Below, one piece after another: positions 8,087-16,125 of a stretch of 64,000 nucleotides of DNA. The position numbers were made by a program, and so were the translations under genes. Origin of the DNA: Parasediminibacterium sp046546515 (GTDB lineage Bacteria; Bacteroidota; Bacteroidia; Chitinophagales; Chitinophagaceae); contig NZ_JBKHKJ010000007.1 in NCBI RefSeq assembly GCF_046546515.1, forward strand, positions 62,001 to 126,000, given 5' to 3'. The notes below the pieces were generated by a model. It saw only the letters and a program-made list of their open reading frames with translations. It searched no databases and had not been told where the DNA came from. Numbering within the stretch: the first letter of the stretch is position 1; every line of letters starts with the position of its first letter.

Positions 8087-8310
8087 CAGTTGTTATTGTA
8101 GAAGGACGGGAACGGCCTATTTAGTCAATGGAATATGTATTTTGGTATTCGTCCCTACTGTTCTCACCCTATATGGGGGAAAATTTGACTACTTATGGGG
8201 GAAATATGCCCCCATATAGGATTCCTCTTTTGGACTATTATCACAACTTTACTAATTTACAGCGATTTATCAATAGGCGGACTTTGAAACCTAAAAAGAA
8301 TCATTTTAAT
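8087..8310. other. Intergenic region after ispD
   Basis: No gene. A direct repeat of TATGGGGGAAA (about 8171-8207) sits beside a CCCCCATA complement, giving a local hairpin. The rest is AT-rich and leads into the 11-bp periodic array. Confidence 0.4.
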
Positions 8311-8407
8311 ACATGATAAATAATCATTGATACACGATAAATCCACATTGATACACAATAAATTATCAGTAAATCCACAATGAAGCACCATTAAATCACT
8401 GTAAAAC
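8311..8407. repeat. Nine-unit array with period of about 11 bp
   Basis: The sequence divides into nine units of 10-11 bp: ACATGATAAAT, AATCATTGAT, ACACGATAAAT, CCACATTGAT, ACACAATAAAT, TATCAGTAAAT, CCACAATGAAG, CACCATTAAAT, CACTGTAAAAC. Unit length and number match the arrays inside the IS-related elements at 27777, 36470, 43664 and 51464. Its right flank (ATATCAATGAGTTAAA) resembles their conserved block. No IS-type terminal repeats were found around it. Confidence 0.6.
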
Positions 8408-8450
8408 CTTCGTCTGTAATGAATTAAATAACTGTATATCAATGAGTTAA

Positions 8451-8625
8451 ACCCAGATTTTGCAGTTGACTTCGTTATGAAAGGCTAAAATGCAATATAG
8501 ACAAGCACTTTAACCGATTTTTTGGCTGCAAACATAGTACACTATGATAAAGCCAAAAATTCAAGCAAGTGCTTGTGTTTGAAGTAGTTGGGGCTTGCAA
8601 TAGATTTCAACTGCAAAATCTGGGT
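8451..8625. mobile_element. 175-bp fold-back element, copy 1
   Basis: It has perfect 19-bp terminal inverted repeats (ACCCAGATTTTGCAGTTGA) and is flanked by TAA on both sides. The interior is also partly self-complementary, centred on CATAGTACACTATG. A second copy of identical length lies at 28131-28305. It carries no gene, so it is a non-autonomous MITE-like element. Confidence 0.8.
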
Positions 8626-8821
8626 TAAATCAAATTAGCAATCTTCAAAAAAGGAAAATTAAAAAATAACCCTGATAAGAGCACTAAAAATGATGTGCAT
8701 TGCAAGGCAAGCGCATCAAAATCTAGCCAATCTTGTCTTTCTAAAAATTTGACGCGTTTGCCCTGTAATGCCGTTCAGCATAGGTTTTATTTATGATACA
8801 TTATTTTCATCAACAAATAGC
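8626..8821. other. Intergenic region between fold-back element and exporter gene
   Basis: AT-rich sequence with no gene, no clear terminator and no repeat that I recognise. Confidence 0.4.
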
Positions 8822-11149
8822 CTACTTCTTCTTCGCCATGCTCATAATCAACACTGGCAATAACACCAAATTGGTCAAAGTGCCAGCTACCAATGTAAGG
8901 GAAGTCAACCAACCCAATGCAATCGTGCCGCCGAAACTGCTAAAGCAGAAAATAATAAATCCAGCAATTAAAACGAGAGAAGTATAAATAATACTAATAC
9001 CTGTATGTTTAATAGTTTGCACCAATGTTGGAGCTACCTCTTCTTTGTAATGTGGGAGTTCTTGTTTATAATTGATGAGGAAACGTATTGTAACGTCTAT
9101 GGCTATGCCAAGGGCAATGCTAAAAACCAAAACAGTAGAAGGTTTTAGGGTGATGCCTACCCAGCCCATTACGCCAGCGGTAATAACAAGTGGTATAACG
9201 TTTGGGATAAGCGAGCAAACCACAATCCTAAACGAACGGAACAAATAAAGCATGCAAAGCGTTATCAGCAAAAATGCCCAACAAATACTGTCCCGCAGGC
9301 CTTTGATGATAAATGATGAACCTTCCAGGAAGGTAACGCTACTACCTGTAAAAGTTACTTTGTAAGCGGCAGTATCAAAAATTTCATGGCTTTTGTTTTC
9401 CAAATCTTGTAGGAAGATTGGGAGTTGACGGCTGCCAATATCTTTCATGTTCACGCTAATGCGGGCTACTTGTTTGTTGCTGTCAATAAAGCGGCTCATG
9501 AGTTTTAAAGCTGCATTGTTGTTGGCCGGTTTTCCGCTGCTATCAGATTTTGCATTTAAGTAGCTGCCTAAAAATGCCATGTCCACATCTGCGGGTACAT
9601 TGTAGCTAAGGGTGTCGCCATCAAAATAAGCTTGCTTGGCAAATTTCAATCCTTCCACAAAACTAAGCGGCCTGCCTGTTTCGGGCTTGTCGTTGATATA
9701 CTGGCTAAACTCGTCAATCTTTGCTAATGGGCGGGTATTGCGAATAAGCCCCTTTTTCTTCTTGGTGTCCACCATTATTTCTAATGGCATCACGCCTTCA
9801 AAATTGCTTTCGAACCATTTAAGGTCGGTGTAAATTTTGTCTTTCTTAGGCAAATCATCCACAATAAACCCTTCACTTTTAAGGCGGAAGATACCAGCAA
9901 TTGAAAATAAAGTGATGGTAATGGTAACCACATACACCCATTTGGCATGGGCAAATACCCAGCATTCAATGCGCACCAACACCTGCTCTAGGAATGGGTT
10001 GTTTAAATATTTTACATGTTTGGCCTTTGGTGGTGGCAAATAGCTAAGCACAGAAGGGATAAAAACAAGGGAGATAACAAACAGTAGCATGATATTGATG
10101 CCGCTTACCACGCCAAACTCCCTTAACAAATTGCTCCGTGTAAAGGCAAACACTGCAAAGCCAATGGCTGCCGCAATATTGCAAAAAAGGGTCACGATGC
10201 CCATGCGGCCCACCATTACTTTCAGGGCTTCCATTTTGTCGCCCGTGTCCTCGTAGGCAGTATGGTACTTGTTTAGGAAATAAATGCAATTGGGGATGCC
10301 TATTACCACAATCAATGGTGGTATTAATGCAGTAAGTAGGGTAATGTTATAGCCACAAAGCACCATGGTGGCAAGGCTCCATACTACACCCATGCCCACG
10401 ACCAATAAACTCATGATGGTGGCACTGATGCTGCGAAAGAAAAGGAATAAAGTAAAGGCCGATAATAGGAATGAGCCTAAAATAAAATAATTCATTTCGG
10501 CTTTAATGCGGTCGCCAATAATGGTGCGTAAGTATGGCAAGCCGCTGATATGAACCGTTATGCCCGATTCTTTCTCAAAATCGTGGATGGGTTGCAATAC
10601 AGACTGTATAAGCCTTGTGCGGCTTTTGCTGTTGATGGTGTCTTTGTTTACGCTGATACCTACCAAATAGCAATTGGTTGCAGGGTTGTACAATAAGCCC
10701 CGGTAGAAGGGCAGGTTTTCAAACACCCTTCTGTCGATATCCAAAGCAGCTGGGGAGGTATAGCTATTTTGAAAAATATGCTTGGTGCGGAATTTCTTGG
10801 CTAAAGTATCATTCAAAATGTTCAATGCATCGGGTACACTCAATACATCGTTTACATCGGGTACTTTCTTTAGGTTTTGCTGCAATTTTGCAACTGCATT
10901 AAAGGTTTTGGGTGTAAAAAAGTCCTTGCTTTCTATACCCACTACTACAGTGCCCACATCTTCCCCAAACTTTTGCTTGAAAGCCTGGAAGTCAATGTAT
11001 TTTGGATTGTCGGTAGGGATGGCACGGGAAAAGTCGTAGCTGATTTTTACATGGATTGCTTTGTACACTGCAAACGCATTTACAGCCATTAACAATACTA
11101 ACAATGCCAACCTATTTTTTAAAACAAAATGCCCAAGCCTGTACCACAT
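8822..11149 (-). CDS. RND-superfamily (MMPL/HAE3-type) exporter
   Basis: 775 residues. Layout is that of a single-chain RND protein: one N-terminal helix (residues 12-30), a large exported domain (about 31-210), a block of five helices (about 215-375), a helix near 395-415, a second exported domain (about 430-615) and a final helical block (about 620-770). It resembles the MMPL or hydrophobe/lipid exporters of Bacteroidota, which are proton-driven and move lipids or hydrophobic molecules. No periplasmic adaptor or outer membrane channel is nearby, which also fits the HAE3 type. Substrate not deducible. Heptamer repeats lie directly upstream of the ATG. Confidence 0.85.
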   Translation of the reverse strand: MWYRLGHFVLKNRLALLVLLMAVNAFAVYKAIHVKISYDFSRAIPTDNPKYIDFQAFKQKFGEDVGTVVVGIESKDFFTPKTFNAVAKLQQNLKKVPDVNDVLSVPDALNILNDTLAKKFRTKHIFQNSYTSPAALDIDRRVFENLPFYRGLLYNPATNCYLVGISVNKDTINSKSRTRLIQSVLQPIHDFEKESGITVHISGLPYLRTIIGDRIKAEMNYFILGSFLLSAFTLFLFFRSISATIMSLLVVGMGVVWSLATMVLCGYNITLLTALIPPLIVVIGIPNCIYFLNKYHTAYEDTGDKMEALKVMVGRMGIVTLFCNIAAAIGFAVFAFTRSNLLREFGVVSGINIMLLFVISLVFIPSVLSYLPPPKAKHVKYLNNPFLEQVLVRIECWVFAHAKWVYVVTITITLFSIAGIFRLKSEGFIVDDLPKKDKIYTDLKWFESNFEGVMPLEIMVDTKKKKGLIRNTRPLAKIDEFSQYINDKPETGRPLSFVEGLKFAKQAYFDGDTLSYNVPADVDMAFLGSYLNAKSDSSGKPANNNAALKLMSRFIDSNKQVARISVNMKDIGSRQLPIFLQDLENKSHEIFDTAAYKVTFTGSSVTFLEGSSFIIKGLRDSICWAFLLITLCMLYLFRSFRIVVCSLIPNVIPLVITAGVMGWVGITLKPSTVLVFSIALGIAIDVTIRFLINYKQELPHYKEEVAPTLVQTIKHTGISIIYTSLVLIAGFIIFCFSSFGGTIALGWLTSLTLVAGTLTNLVLLPVLIMSMAKKK

Positions 11150-11153
11150 TATA

Positions 11154-11181
11154 ATTATGAGTTATGAATTATGAATTATAA
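11154..11181. repeat. Heptamer array upstream of the RND gene
   Basis: Four 7-bp units: ATTATGA, GTTATGA, ATTATGA, ATTATAA. The array lies five bases upstream of the minus-strand ATG, in the presumed 5' leader. Confidence 0.6.
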
Positions 11182-11281
11182 ATGCCTTTATTAATCAAAA
11201 GCATATAAGGGTTCGGCGCAAAGAAAAGCAAAGGATTGTTTAATAGTAGGAGTTTTAACAGTTTTTAGTTTCTTGTGTACA

Positions 11282-11427
11282 GGTGTTCCGTTATCTCCAA
11301 AGGTTGTTCCGTTATCTCCAACGGTTGTTCCGTTATCTCCAACGGTTGTTCCGTTATCTTCAACGGTTGTTCCGTTATCTCCAACGGTTGTTCCGTTATC
11401 TTCAACCGTTGTTCCGTTCTTTAAACC
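11282..11427. repeat. Seven tandem 21-bp repeats
   Basis: Seven units of 20-21 bp, each a variant of GGTTGTTCCGTTATCTCC plus AAC, five of them differing by at most one base. Each junction forms the near-palindrome CCAACGGTTG. The 21-bp period equals two helical turns. An in-frame translation gives a LFRYLQR repeat, but nothing supports it as a gene. The array separates the PAP2-like gene from the RND gene, both on the minus strand. Confidence 0.9.
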
Positions 11428-11433
11428 AAGTTA

Positions 11434-12096
11434 TTATAATTGAACGAACCAATAGCCAATTAACTGGCAAGCAACACCTAGCAGTACCCCGGAATAAACT
11501 TCCAGTTTGGTGTGGTTGCTTACCAATAAGCGGGCGGTGCATACAATGCCTGTGAGCAAAGTAATTATGGAAATGGCTAAACCAGCAGGGGTTTGGTAAA
11601 AAAATGAAAATAAAATGATAGCCGCCAACGCCCCGCCCATGGCCATACCGTGCAGGCTTATTTTGATATAATTGTTGATAATAACCCCAATAGAAGCTGC
11701 TGCAAAAATGCCAAAATAGAAGAATTTCAATACTTCTGGCTGGTCGGTAAAGGTTCGCGTGCTTAAGTAGTACATCCACCAATAAAAGAACATGGAAATA
11801 AAATAGGGGATAATGCGTTCTTTTTGCGTGCCCAGGAAAATACTGTCGCTAAATTTTAATCGCCACAACAAGAATACTGCAAATGCTGGGAAAAAAGCCG
11901 TCATCCAAAAAGTACTAAACAGTTTTAGCTTCATCTGCCATTCTGTGATGCCCGCAAATTCAAAACGATACTGGTACTGCAAATACATGAAAATGTAAGT
12001 GGGTATGAATAGAGGGTGGAAGATGTATGAAATTATTTTAGCGGGAATAGTAACAAAGTATGAGGTATCAGGTGTAAGGCGTAAGGTATTAGGCAT
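11434..12096 (-). CDS. PAP2-like integral membrane protein
   Basis: 220 residues with about six predicted membrane helices. KISLHGMAMGG (about 150) and RLLVSNHTKLEVYSGVLLG (about 190-208) resemble the second and third phosphatase motifs of the PAP2 superfamily (SGH and R..H...D). The canonical Asp is replaced (HTKLEVYSG), and the first motif is not obvious, so catalysis is uncertain. A lipid phosphatase or a non-catalytic relative are both possible. The start codon lies inside a heptamer array, and the first dozen residues (MPNTLRLTPDTSYF) are encoded by those repeats. Confidence 0.65.
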   Translation of the reverse strand: MPNTLRLTPDTSYFVTIPAKIISYIFHPLFIPTYIFMYLQYQYRFEFAGITEWQMKLKLFSTFWMTAFFPAFAVFLLWRLKFSDSIFLGTQKERIIPYFISMFFYWWMYYLSTRTFTDQPEVLKFFYFGIFAAASIGVIINNYIKISLHGMAMGGALAAIILFSFFYQTPAGLAISIITLLTGIVCTARLLVSNHTKLEVYSGVLLGVACQLIGYWFVQL

Positions 12097-12099
12097 TTA
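12058..12099. repeat. Heptamer array over the PAP2-like start
   Basis: Six 7-bp units: GTATGAG, GTATCAG, GTGTAAG, GCGTAAG, GTATTAG, GCATTTA. They cover the minus-strand start codon and about the first thirteen codons. Confidence 0.7.
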
Positions 12100-12109
12100 T
12101 GACTTATTT

Positions 12110-12232
12110 ATTGTAAATGCCGTAGGCATGGCTGATATGATAGCCCTCGATTTAAATCGGGGGAAGATTATTATATTTATTGGAATGGATTAAAATCCAT
12201 TGTTAAAATATCGACCGTGCCTATGGCACATG
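12110..12232. repeat. Cluster of short hairpins (REP-like)
   Basis: Successive palindromes: GCCGTAGGC, CCTCGATTTAAATCGGGG, AATGGATTAAAATCCATT, and GTGCCTATGGCAC. The outer GCCGTAGGCATGGC and GTGCCTATGGCAC segments are also partly complementary. This is the pattern of an intergenic repeat element; no coding capacity. Confidence 0.5.
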
Positions 12233-12277
12233 CAAAAGAACGACAAAATTAATTCTTGATAAACATTATGGTAAACA

Positions 12278-12309
12278 ACTCATCATTCATAACTTATCAT
12301 TTATAACTC
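12278..12309. repeat. Heptamer array left of the hairpin element
   Basis: Units ACTCATC, ATTCATA, ACTTATC, ATTTATA, then ACTC. A closely related array lies on the other side of the hairpin element at 12453-12484. Confidence 0.6.
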
Positions 12310-12312
12310 TTT

Positions 12313-12437
12313 CGCCGTTGCTGTGACTCCTGACCAGCAACGAATCTAGTGCGAATGTTTTTGTAATGAAATTGCCTAAAATGCAATTGCAGTTTTTAAC
12401 CTCGATACGATGTTGGTCAGGAGACACAACATCGGCG
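12313..12437. repeat. 125-bp nested inverted repeat
   Basis: The 30-bp arms 12313-12342 and 12408-12437 are imperfect complements, both containing the CTCCTGACCA core or its complement. Each arm is also a hairpin by itself: CGTTGCTG with CAGCAACG, and CGATGTTG with CAACATCG. It is flanked by two related heptamer arrays, downstream of rpoN. Confidence 0.8.
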
Positions 12438-12452
12438 AACAAATGGTAAACA

Positions 12453-12484
12453 ACTCATAATTCATAACTTATAAATCATAATTC
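12453..12484. repeat. Heptamer array at the 3' end of rpoN
   Basis: Units ACTCATA, ATTCATA, ACTTATA, AATCATA, then ATTC. The array runs into the last codons of rpoN on the minus strand. Confidence 0.6.
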
Positions 12485-13966
12485 TTTCCTCAGCCTTGCC
12501 ACGGGTATATTCAGTTGCTCCCTGTATTTCGCCACTGTCCTGCGAGCAATGTTATAGCCTTTTGCGTTTAGCATATCGGTTAAAAATTCATCGCTCAGTG
12601 GCTTGTGCTTGTCCTCGGCGTCAATCATGTTGTTCAGTATTTCTTTTACCTCGCGGGTACTTACTTCCTCGCCGCTGTCGGTGCTAAGGCTTTCGCTAAA
12701 GAAATATTTTAGGCGGTAAGTGCCAAATTCAGTCTGTACAAATTTGCTGTTGGCCACACGGCTCACGGTGCTAATATCCAAGCCAGTACGCTCAGCTATG
12801 TCTTTCAAAATCATAGGTTTCATCACCAGTACATCGCCTGTGAGGAAAAATTCTTCTTGGTGGTGCATGATGGCACCCATGGTAGAAAGCAGTGTTTGCT
12901 GCCGCTGCTGTATCATTTCAATAAACCACTTGGCACTGTCTATTTTTTGCTTGATAAAAATAACGGCTTCTTTCTGGCGCTTGTCTTTCTTGCTGCCTTT
13001 GTCGTATTCCTTCATCATTTCCTTGTACCCCTCGCTTATTTTTAGGTCGGGTGCATTTCGGGCATTCAAGGAAATTTCTAACATGCCGTTATTGTTCAAC
13101 ACATAAAAATCAGGCACGATATAGCTTTCGGCCTTGTTCATCTCGCCAATATTGCCACCCGGTTTTGGGTTCAGCTTTATGATTTGATGTACTACTTCTT
13201 TTAGCTGCTCGTCATTAATATTCAGCCCACGCTGTATTTTGTCGTAGTGCTTTTTAATGAACTCGTCATAATACTTGCTCAATACTTCTATGGCCAATTG
13301 CACCCCAATACCTTCGCTGCTTTTGCGCTTTAATTGCAGCAGCAAGCATTCCTGCAAATCCCGGGCAGCAACGCCCGGTGGGTCAAACTGTTGTATTTCT
13401 TTTATAATGCTTTCAATTTCCTTTTCGTCTGTCATTACATTTTGCCTAAAAGCAAGGTCATCGGCAATGGAGCTTAAATCACGGCGCAGGTAGCCATCAT
13501 CGTCTAGGCTGCCCACAATCTGCTCGGCAATTTTAAAGCGGTGGTCATCTAGCTCCAACATACCCAATTGGTTCAGCACCAAATCAAAAAAGCTATTTTC
13601 AAGCTTCATGGGTATGGTTTGCTTGTCGTCCATTTCTGGGTAGTTGTCGTCTTTTACCTTGTAGTCGGCAATTTCCCCGTCATCATCTACTATATATTCG
13701 CTTACGTCTGGGTCTTCATATTCCTCCGCACTGCCGTCCACTTCAAAATCGTCATTTTCAGGCGTTTCAAATTCGTCCTTCATCTCATCGGCGGTTTCCT
13801 TGTTGTCCTCGTCTTCGCCCATTTCCAACGCAGGGTTTTCTTCCAGTTCTTCTTTAATCCGCTCTTCAAGATTGGCCGTAGGTACCTGTAGTAACTTCAT
13901 CAGCTGTATTTGCTGGGGCGATAATTTCTGTAAAAGTTTCTGTTGTAGTGATTGTCCTAATGCCAT
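12476..13966 (-). CDS. rpoN: RNA polymerase sigma-54 factor
   Basis: 496 residues, typical length. Region I at the N-terminus (LGQSLQQKLLQKLSPQQIQLMKLLQ) is glutamine- and leucine-rich and interacts with enhancer-binding ATPases. An acidic region II follows (about residues 45-115). The core-binding domain and a HTH (ERTGLDISTVSRVANSKFV) come next. The C-terminal RpoN box, ARRTVAKYREQLNIPVARLRK, binds the -24 element. It directs transcription from -24/-12 promoters with AAA+ activators, none of which is encoded in the window. Confidence 0.97.
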   Translation of the reverse strand: MALGQSLQQKLLQKLSPQQIQLMKLLQVPTANLEERIKEELEENPALEMGEDEDNKETADEMKDEFETPENDDFEVDGSAEEYEDPDVSEYIVDDDGEIADYKVKDDNYPEMDDKQTIPMKLENSFFDLVLNQLGMLELDDHRFKIAEQIVGSLDDDGYLRRDLSSIADDLAFRQNVMTDEKEIESIIKEIQQFDPPGVAARDLQECLLLQLKRKSSEGIGVQLAIEVLSKYYDEFIKKHYDKIQRGLNINDEQLKEVVHQIIKLNPKPGGNIGEMNKAESYIVPDFYVLNNNGMLEISLNARNAPDLKISEGYKEMMKEYDKGSKKDKRQKEAVIFIKQKIDSAKWFIEMIQQRQQTLLSTMGAIMHHQEEFFLTGDVLVMKPMILKDIAERTGLDISTVSRVANSKFVQTEFGTYRLKYFFSESLSTDSGEEVSTREVKEILNNMIDAEDKHKPLSDEFLTDMLNAKGYNIARRTVAKYREQLNIPVARLRKEL

Positions 13967-14225
13967 AATTTCTAAACTAAAACATGCGTAAGAGACGGTA
14001 AAAATATGTATAAATATATGACTACGAATAAAACTTGCACGGTTATTGTAGGGAGTGCAAAATTAAATAGAATATACGGGCTGTTTTTTCCCACAAAGAC
14101 CAGAAGGCTCGAAGTTGCACAAAGGAAAAAGAAGAAAATATGGCTATTGCTACACTTACAATTACTTCTAAAGTAGGGTTGTAAATAAACAAATACCTAT
14201 GTTTTCTCTTTTTTACATTTTTGAA

Positions 14226-14993
14226 CTATGTGTCTGTATGGTGTGTAGTTGTTTCATTTCTAATAGCGGCTTTCTTGCGAAGTTTCATATTCAATAGTTC
14301 TACAAGGAATGAGAAGGCCATGGCGAAATACACATAATTTTTCAAGTGCATCTGCTCTGCCGTTTCATGATCCCATCCTTCAACCAATAAGGTAAGTCCA
14401 ATCATTACAAGGAAAGACATAGCCAGCATCTTGATAGTTGGGTGCTTGTGTATAAACCCTGCAATGGCAGGACTAAACAAAAACATGGCTATCATGGCCA
14501 CCACTACAGCGGCTACCATTACTTCAATATGCTGGGCAGTGCCGCCTGCGGTAATAATGCTATCGAAACTAAAAACCATGTCTATCAGCATTATCTGCAC
14601 TACTGCATTGCTAAAAGAAAGCGGTTTTTTGTTGTTATTTTCATCGTGTTCGTCCCCGCCTTCTATTTTTTCATGGATTTCTACCACGGTTTTATAAATT
14701 AGGAAAAGCCCACCTGCCAGCATTACAAGGCTGGCAATATCGAACCCCTTATCAAAAACGGTTAGTACAGGTTTTCCTTTTTGCTTTAAAAGCCAAGTAA
14801 GCCCCATCAGCAACAAAACACGCATGATAATGCCAGTAACCATCCATGCCAGCCGAGCTTTTGCATGGGATAGTTTAGGAAGGCGGTTGATGATAATGGA
14901 AACAAATATTACATTGTCTATACCCAGTACAATTTCTAAAATAACCAATACAAAAAAACTGATAATGCTTTCCGATGTAAACAATTGCTGCAT
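14226..14993 (-). CDS. TerC-family integral membrane protein
   Basis: 255 residues with about seven helices. The family's acidic membrane motifs are present: EIVLGIDNVIFV (about residues 19-30) and MVFSFDSIITAGG (about 137-150), plus a charged loop with HDENNNKK. TerC and Alx relatives move metal ions, notably manganese, or take part in tellurite resistance and metallation of exported enzymes. No tellurite genes are nearby, so a general metal-handling role is more likely. A palindromic, AT-rich 260-bp gap separates it from rpoN. Confidence 0.88.
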   Translation of the reverse strand: MQQLFTSESIISFFVLVILEIVLGIDNVIFVSIIINRLPKLSHAKARLAWMVTGIIMRVLLLMGLTWLLKQKGKPVLTVFDKGFDIASLVMLAGGLFLIYKTVVEIHEKIEGGDEHDENNNKKPLSFSNAVVQIMLIDMVFSFDSIITAGGTAQHIEVMVAAVVVAMIAMFLFSPAIAGFIHKHPTIKMLAMSFLVMIGLTLLVEGWDHETAEQMHLKNYVYFAMAFSFLVELLNMKLRKKAAIRNETTTHHTDT

Positions 14994-15111
14994 ACTCTAT
15001 TCTTGATTCGCTGCAAATATACTGGGATGGGGATAAATGTAAAATATATAGCCACTCCTGTTAAAATTACCAACTGCCTTTATTACGCCTAATAAGAAAG
15101 GTAGTTATCCT

Positions 15112-15119
15112 TATTTTTG
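15112..15119 (+). promoter_or_regulatory. TAnnTTTG -7 element of the ComA-like gene
   Basis: TATTTTTG matches the Bacteroidota -7 consensus, 25 bases before the ATG at 15145. Confidence 0.55.
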
Positions 15120-15144
15120 CCCGTCTTTACAAATTACGGCATAT

Positions 15145-15906
15145 ATGAATTTCAATTTATCTCAAATACCTTTCCGCACCGAGCAGCCACGGGCTAATGG
15201 CATAACCATGGTGATGGACAAGGGGCTTAGCCTAAGGGAAGTGCACGATTTCATGAGCGTTGGTGGGCCACATGCAGATATTATAAAACTGGGTTTTGGC
15301 ACGGCCTTCGTTACGCCCAACCTACGCGAGAAAATTCAGGCATACCAAAGCTACGATGTGCCTATTTATTTTGGCGGCACATTGTTCGAGGCATTTTTGA
15401 TTCGCAATCAATTTGCCGATTTTATTGCCATTTGTAAAGACTATGGTATCACGCATGTGGAAGTAAGCGATGGCTCTATCAACATACCCCATGCCGAAAA
15501 ATGTGGGTACATTGAAAAATTGACCCAGCATTTTACTGTATTAAGCGAGGTTGGGAGCAAGGATGCTGCCCACATTATACCTCCTTACAAGTGGATAGAA
15601 CTTATGCGTGCTGAACTGGAAGCAGGTTCGTCTTATGTAATTGCCGAGGCAAGGGAAGCGGGCAACGTGGGCATATACCGTGGCAGCGGCGAGGTAAGGG
15701 AAGGTTTAGTACAGGAAATACTTACACAGATACCAGAAGAAAAAATCCTGTGGGAAGCCCCTCAGAAAGCACAGCAACTCTACTTTTTGGAACTGATAGG
15801 CTGCAATGTAAACCTCGGCAATATTGCTCCCAACGAGGTGGTACCTTTAGAAACCATGCGCTTGGGACTTAGGGGTGATTCCTTCCATCTTTTCCTTACG
15901 AAGTGA
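15145..15906 (+). CDS. comA: Phosphosulfolactate synthase (ComA-like)
   Basis: 253 residues of the ComA TIM-barrel family. Diagnostic segments include TMVMDKGLS, DIIKLGFGTAFV, YFGGTLFEAFLIRN, HVEVSDGSINIP, VLSEVGSKD and VIAEAREAGNVGIYRG, with the C-terminal NLGNIAPNEVVPLETMRLGLRGDS. In archaea ComA adds sulfite to phosphoenolpyruvate to give phosphosulfolactate, the first step of coenzyme M synthesis. Bacteroidota do not make coenzyme M. A route towards sulfolactate and cysteate, for example to supply sulfonolipid (capnine-type) synthesis, is a plausible inference. No comB or comC lies beside it. Confidence 0.85.
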   Translation: MNFNLSQIPFRTEQPRANGITMVMDKGLSLREVHDFMSVGGPHADIIKLGFGTAFVTPNLREKIQAYQSYDVPIYFGGTLFEAFLIRNQFADFIAICKDYGITHVEVSDGSINIPHAEKCGYIEKLTQHFTVLSEVGSKDAAHIIPPYKWIELMRAELEAGSSYVIAEAREAGNVGIYRGSGEVREGLVQEILTQIPEEKILWEAPQKAQQLYFLELIGCNVNLGNIAPNEVVPLETMRLGLRGDSFHLFLTK

Positions 15907-15913
15907 GTAGGGA

Positions 15914-15962
15914 AGTTGTACGTTTTAAGTTATACGTTGTACGTTTTGATTTGTATGTCGTA
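15914..15962. repeat. Heptamer array after the ComA-like gene
   Basis: Seven 7-bp units: GTTGTAC, GTTTTAA, GTTATAC, GTTGTAC, GTTTTGA, TTTGTAT, GTCGTAG. It starts eight bases after the stop codon. Confidence 0.65.
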
Positions 15963-15990
15963 GAAATAACTGCCCAAAGTTGTACTTGCT

Positions 15991-16064
15991 AAAAACCCTG
16001 AAAGGGTTAAACAACAGTAGCCACGGGTGAAAACCCGTGGTGGGCGGAACCCGTCGTGGGTGTA
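15991..16064. repeat. REP-like double hairpin
   Basis: AACCCTGAAAGGGTT is followed by CCACGGGTGAAAACCCGTGG, an 8-bp stem with a GAAA loop at 16021-16040, and then a GGGCGGAACCCGTCGTGGG segment. It could stop transcription of the ComA-like gene, although it has no T tract. Confidence 0.55.
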
Positions 16065-16125
16065 AGTAGCAATTCCTCATAACAATAAGCAACAATATTT
16101 TTTTGCATTTATTAATCCAGCAAAT

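Noticed and set aside
11283..11555. 90-codon frame with LFRYLQR repeats
   Set aside because: The 21-bp repeat happens to be in frame; no ribosome binding site, GTG start, and the end overlaps the 3' part of the PAP2-like gene on the other strand.
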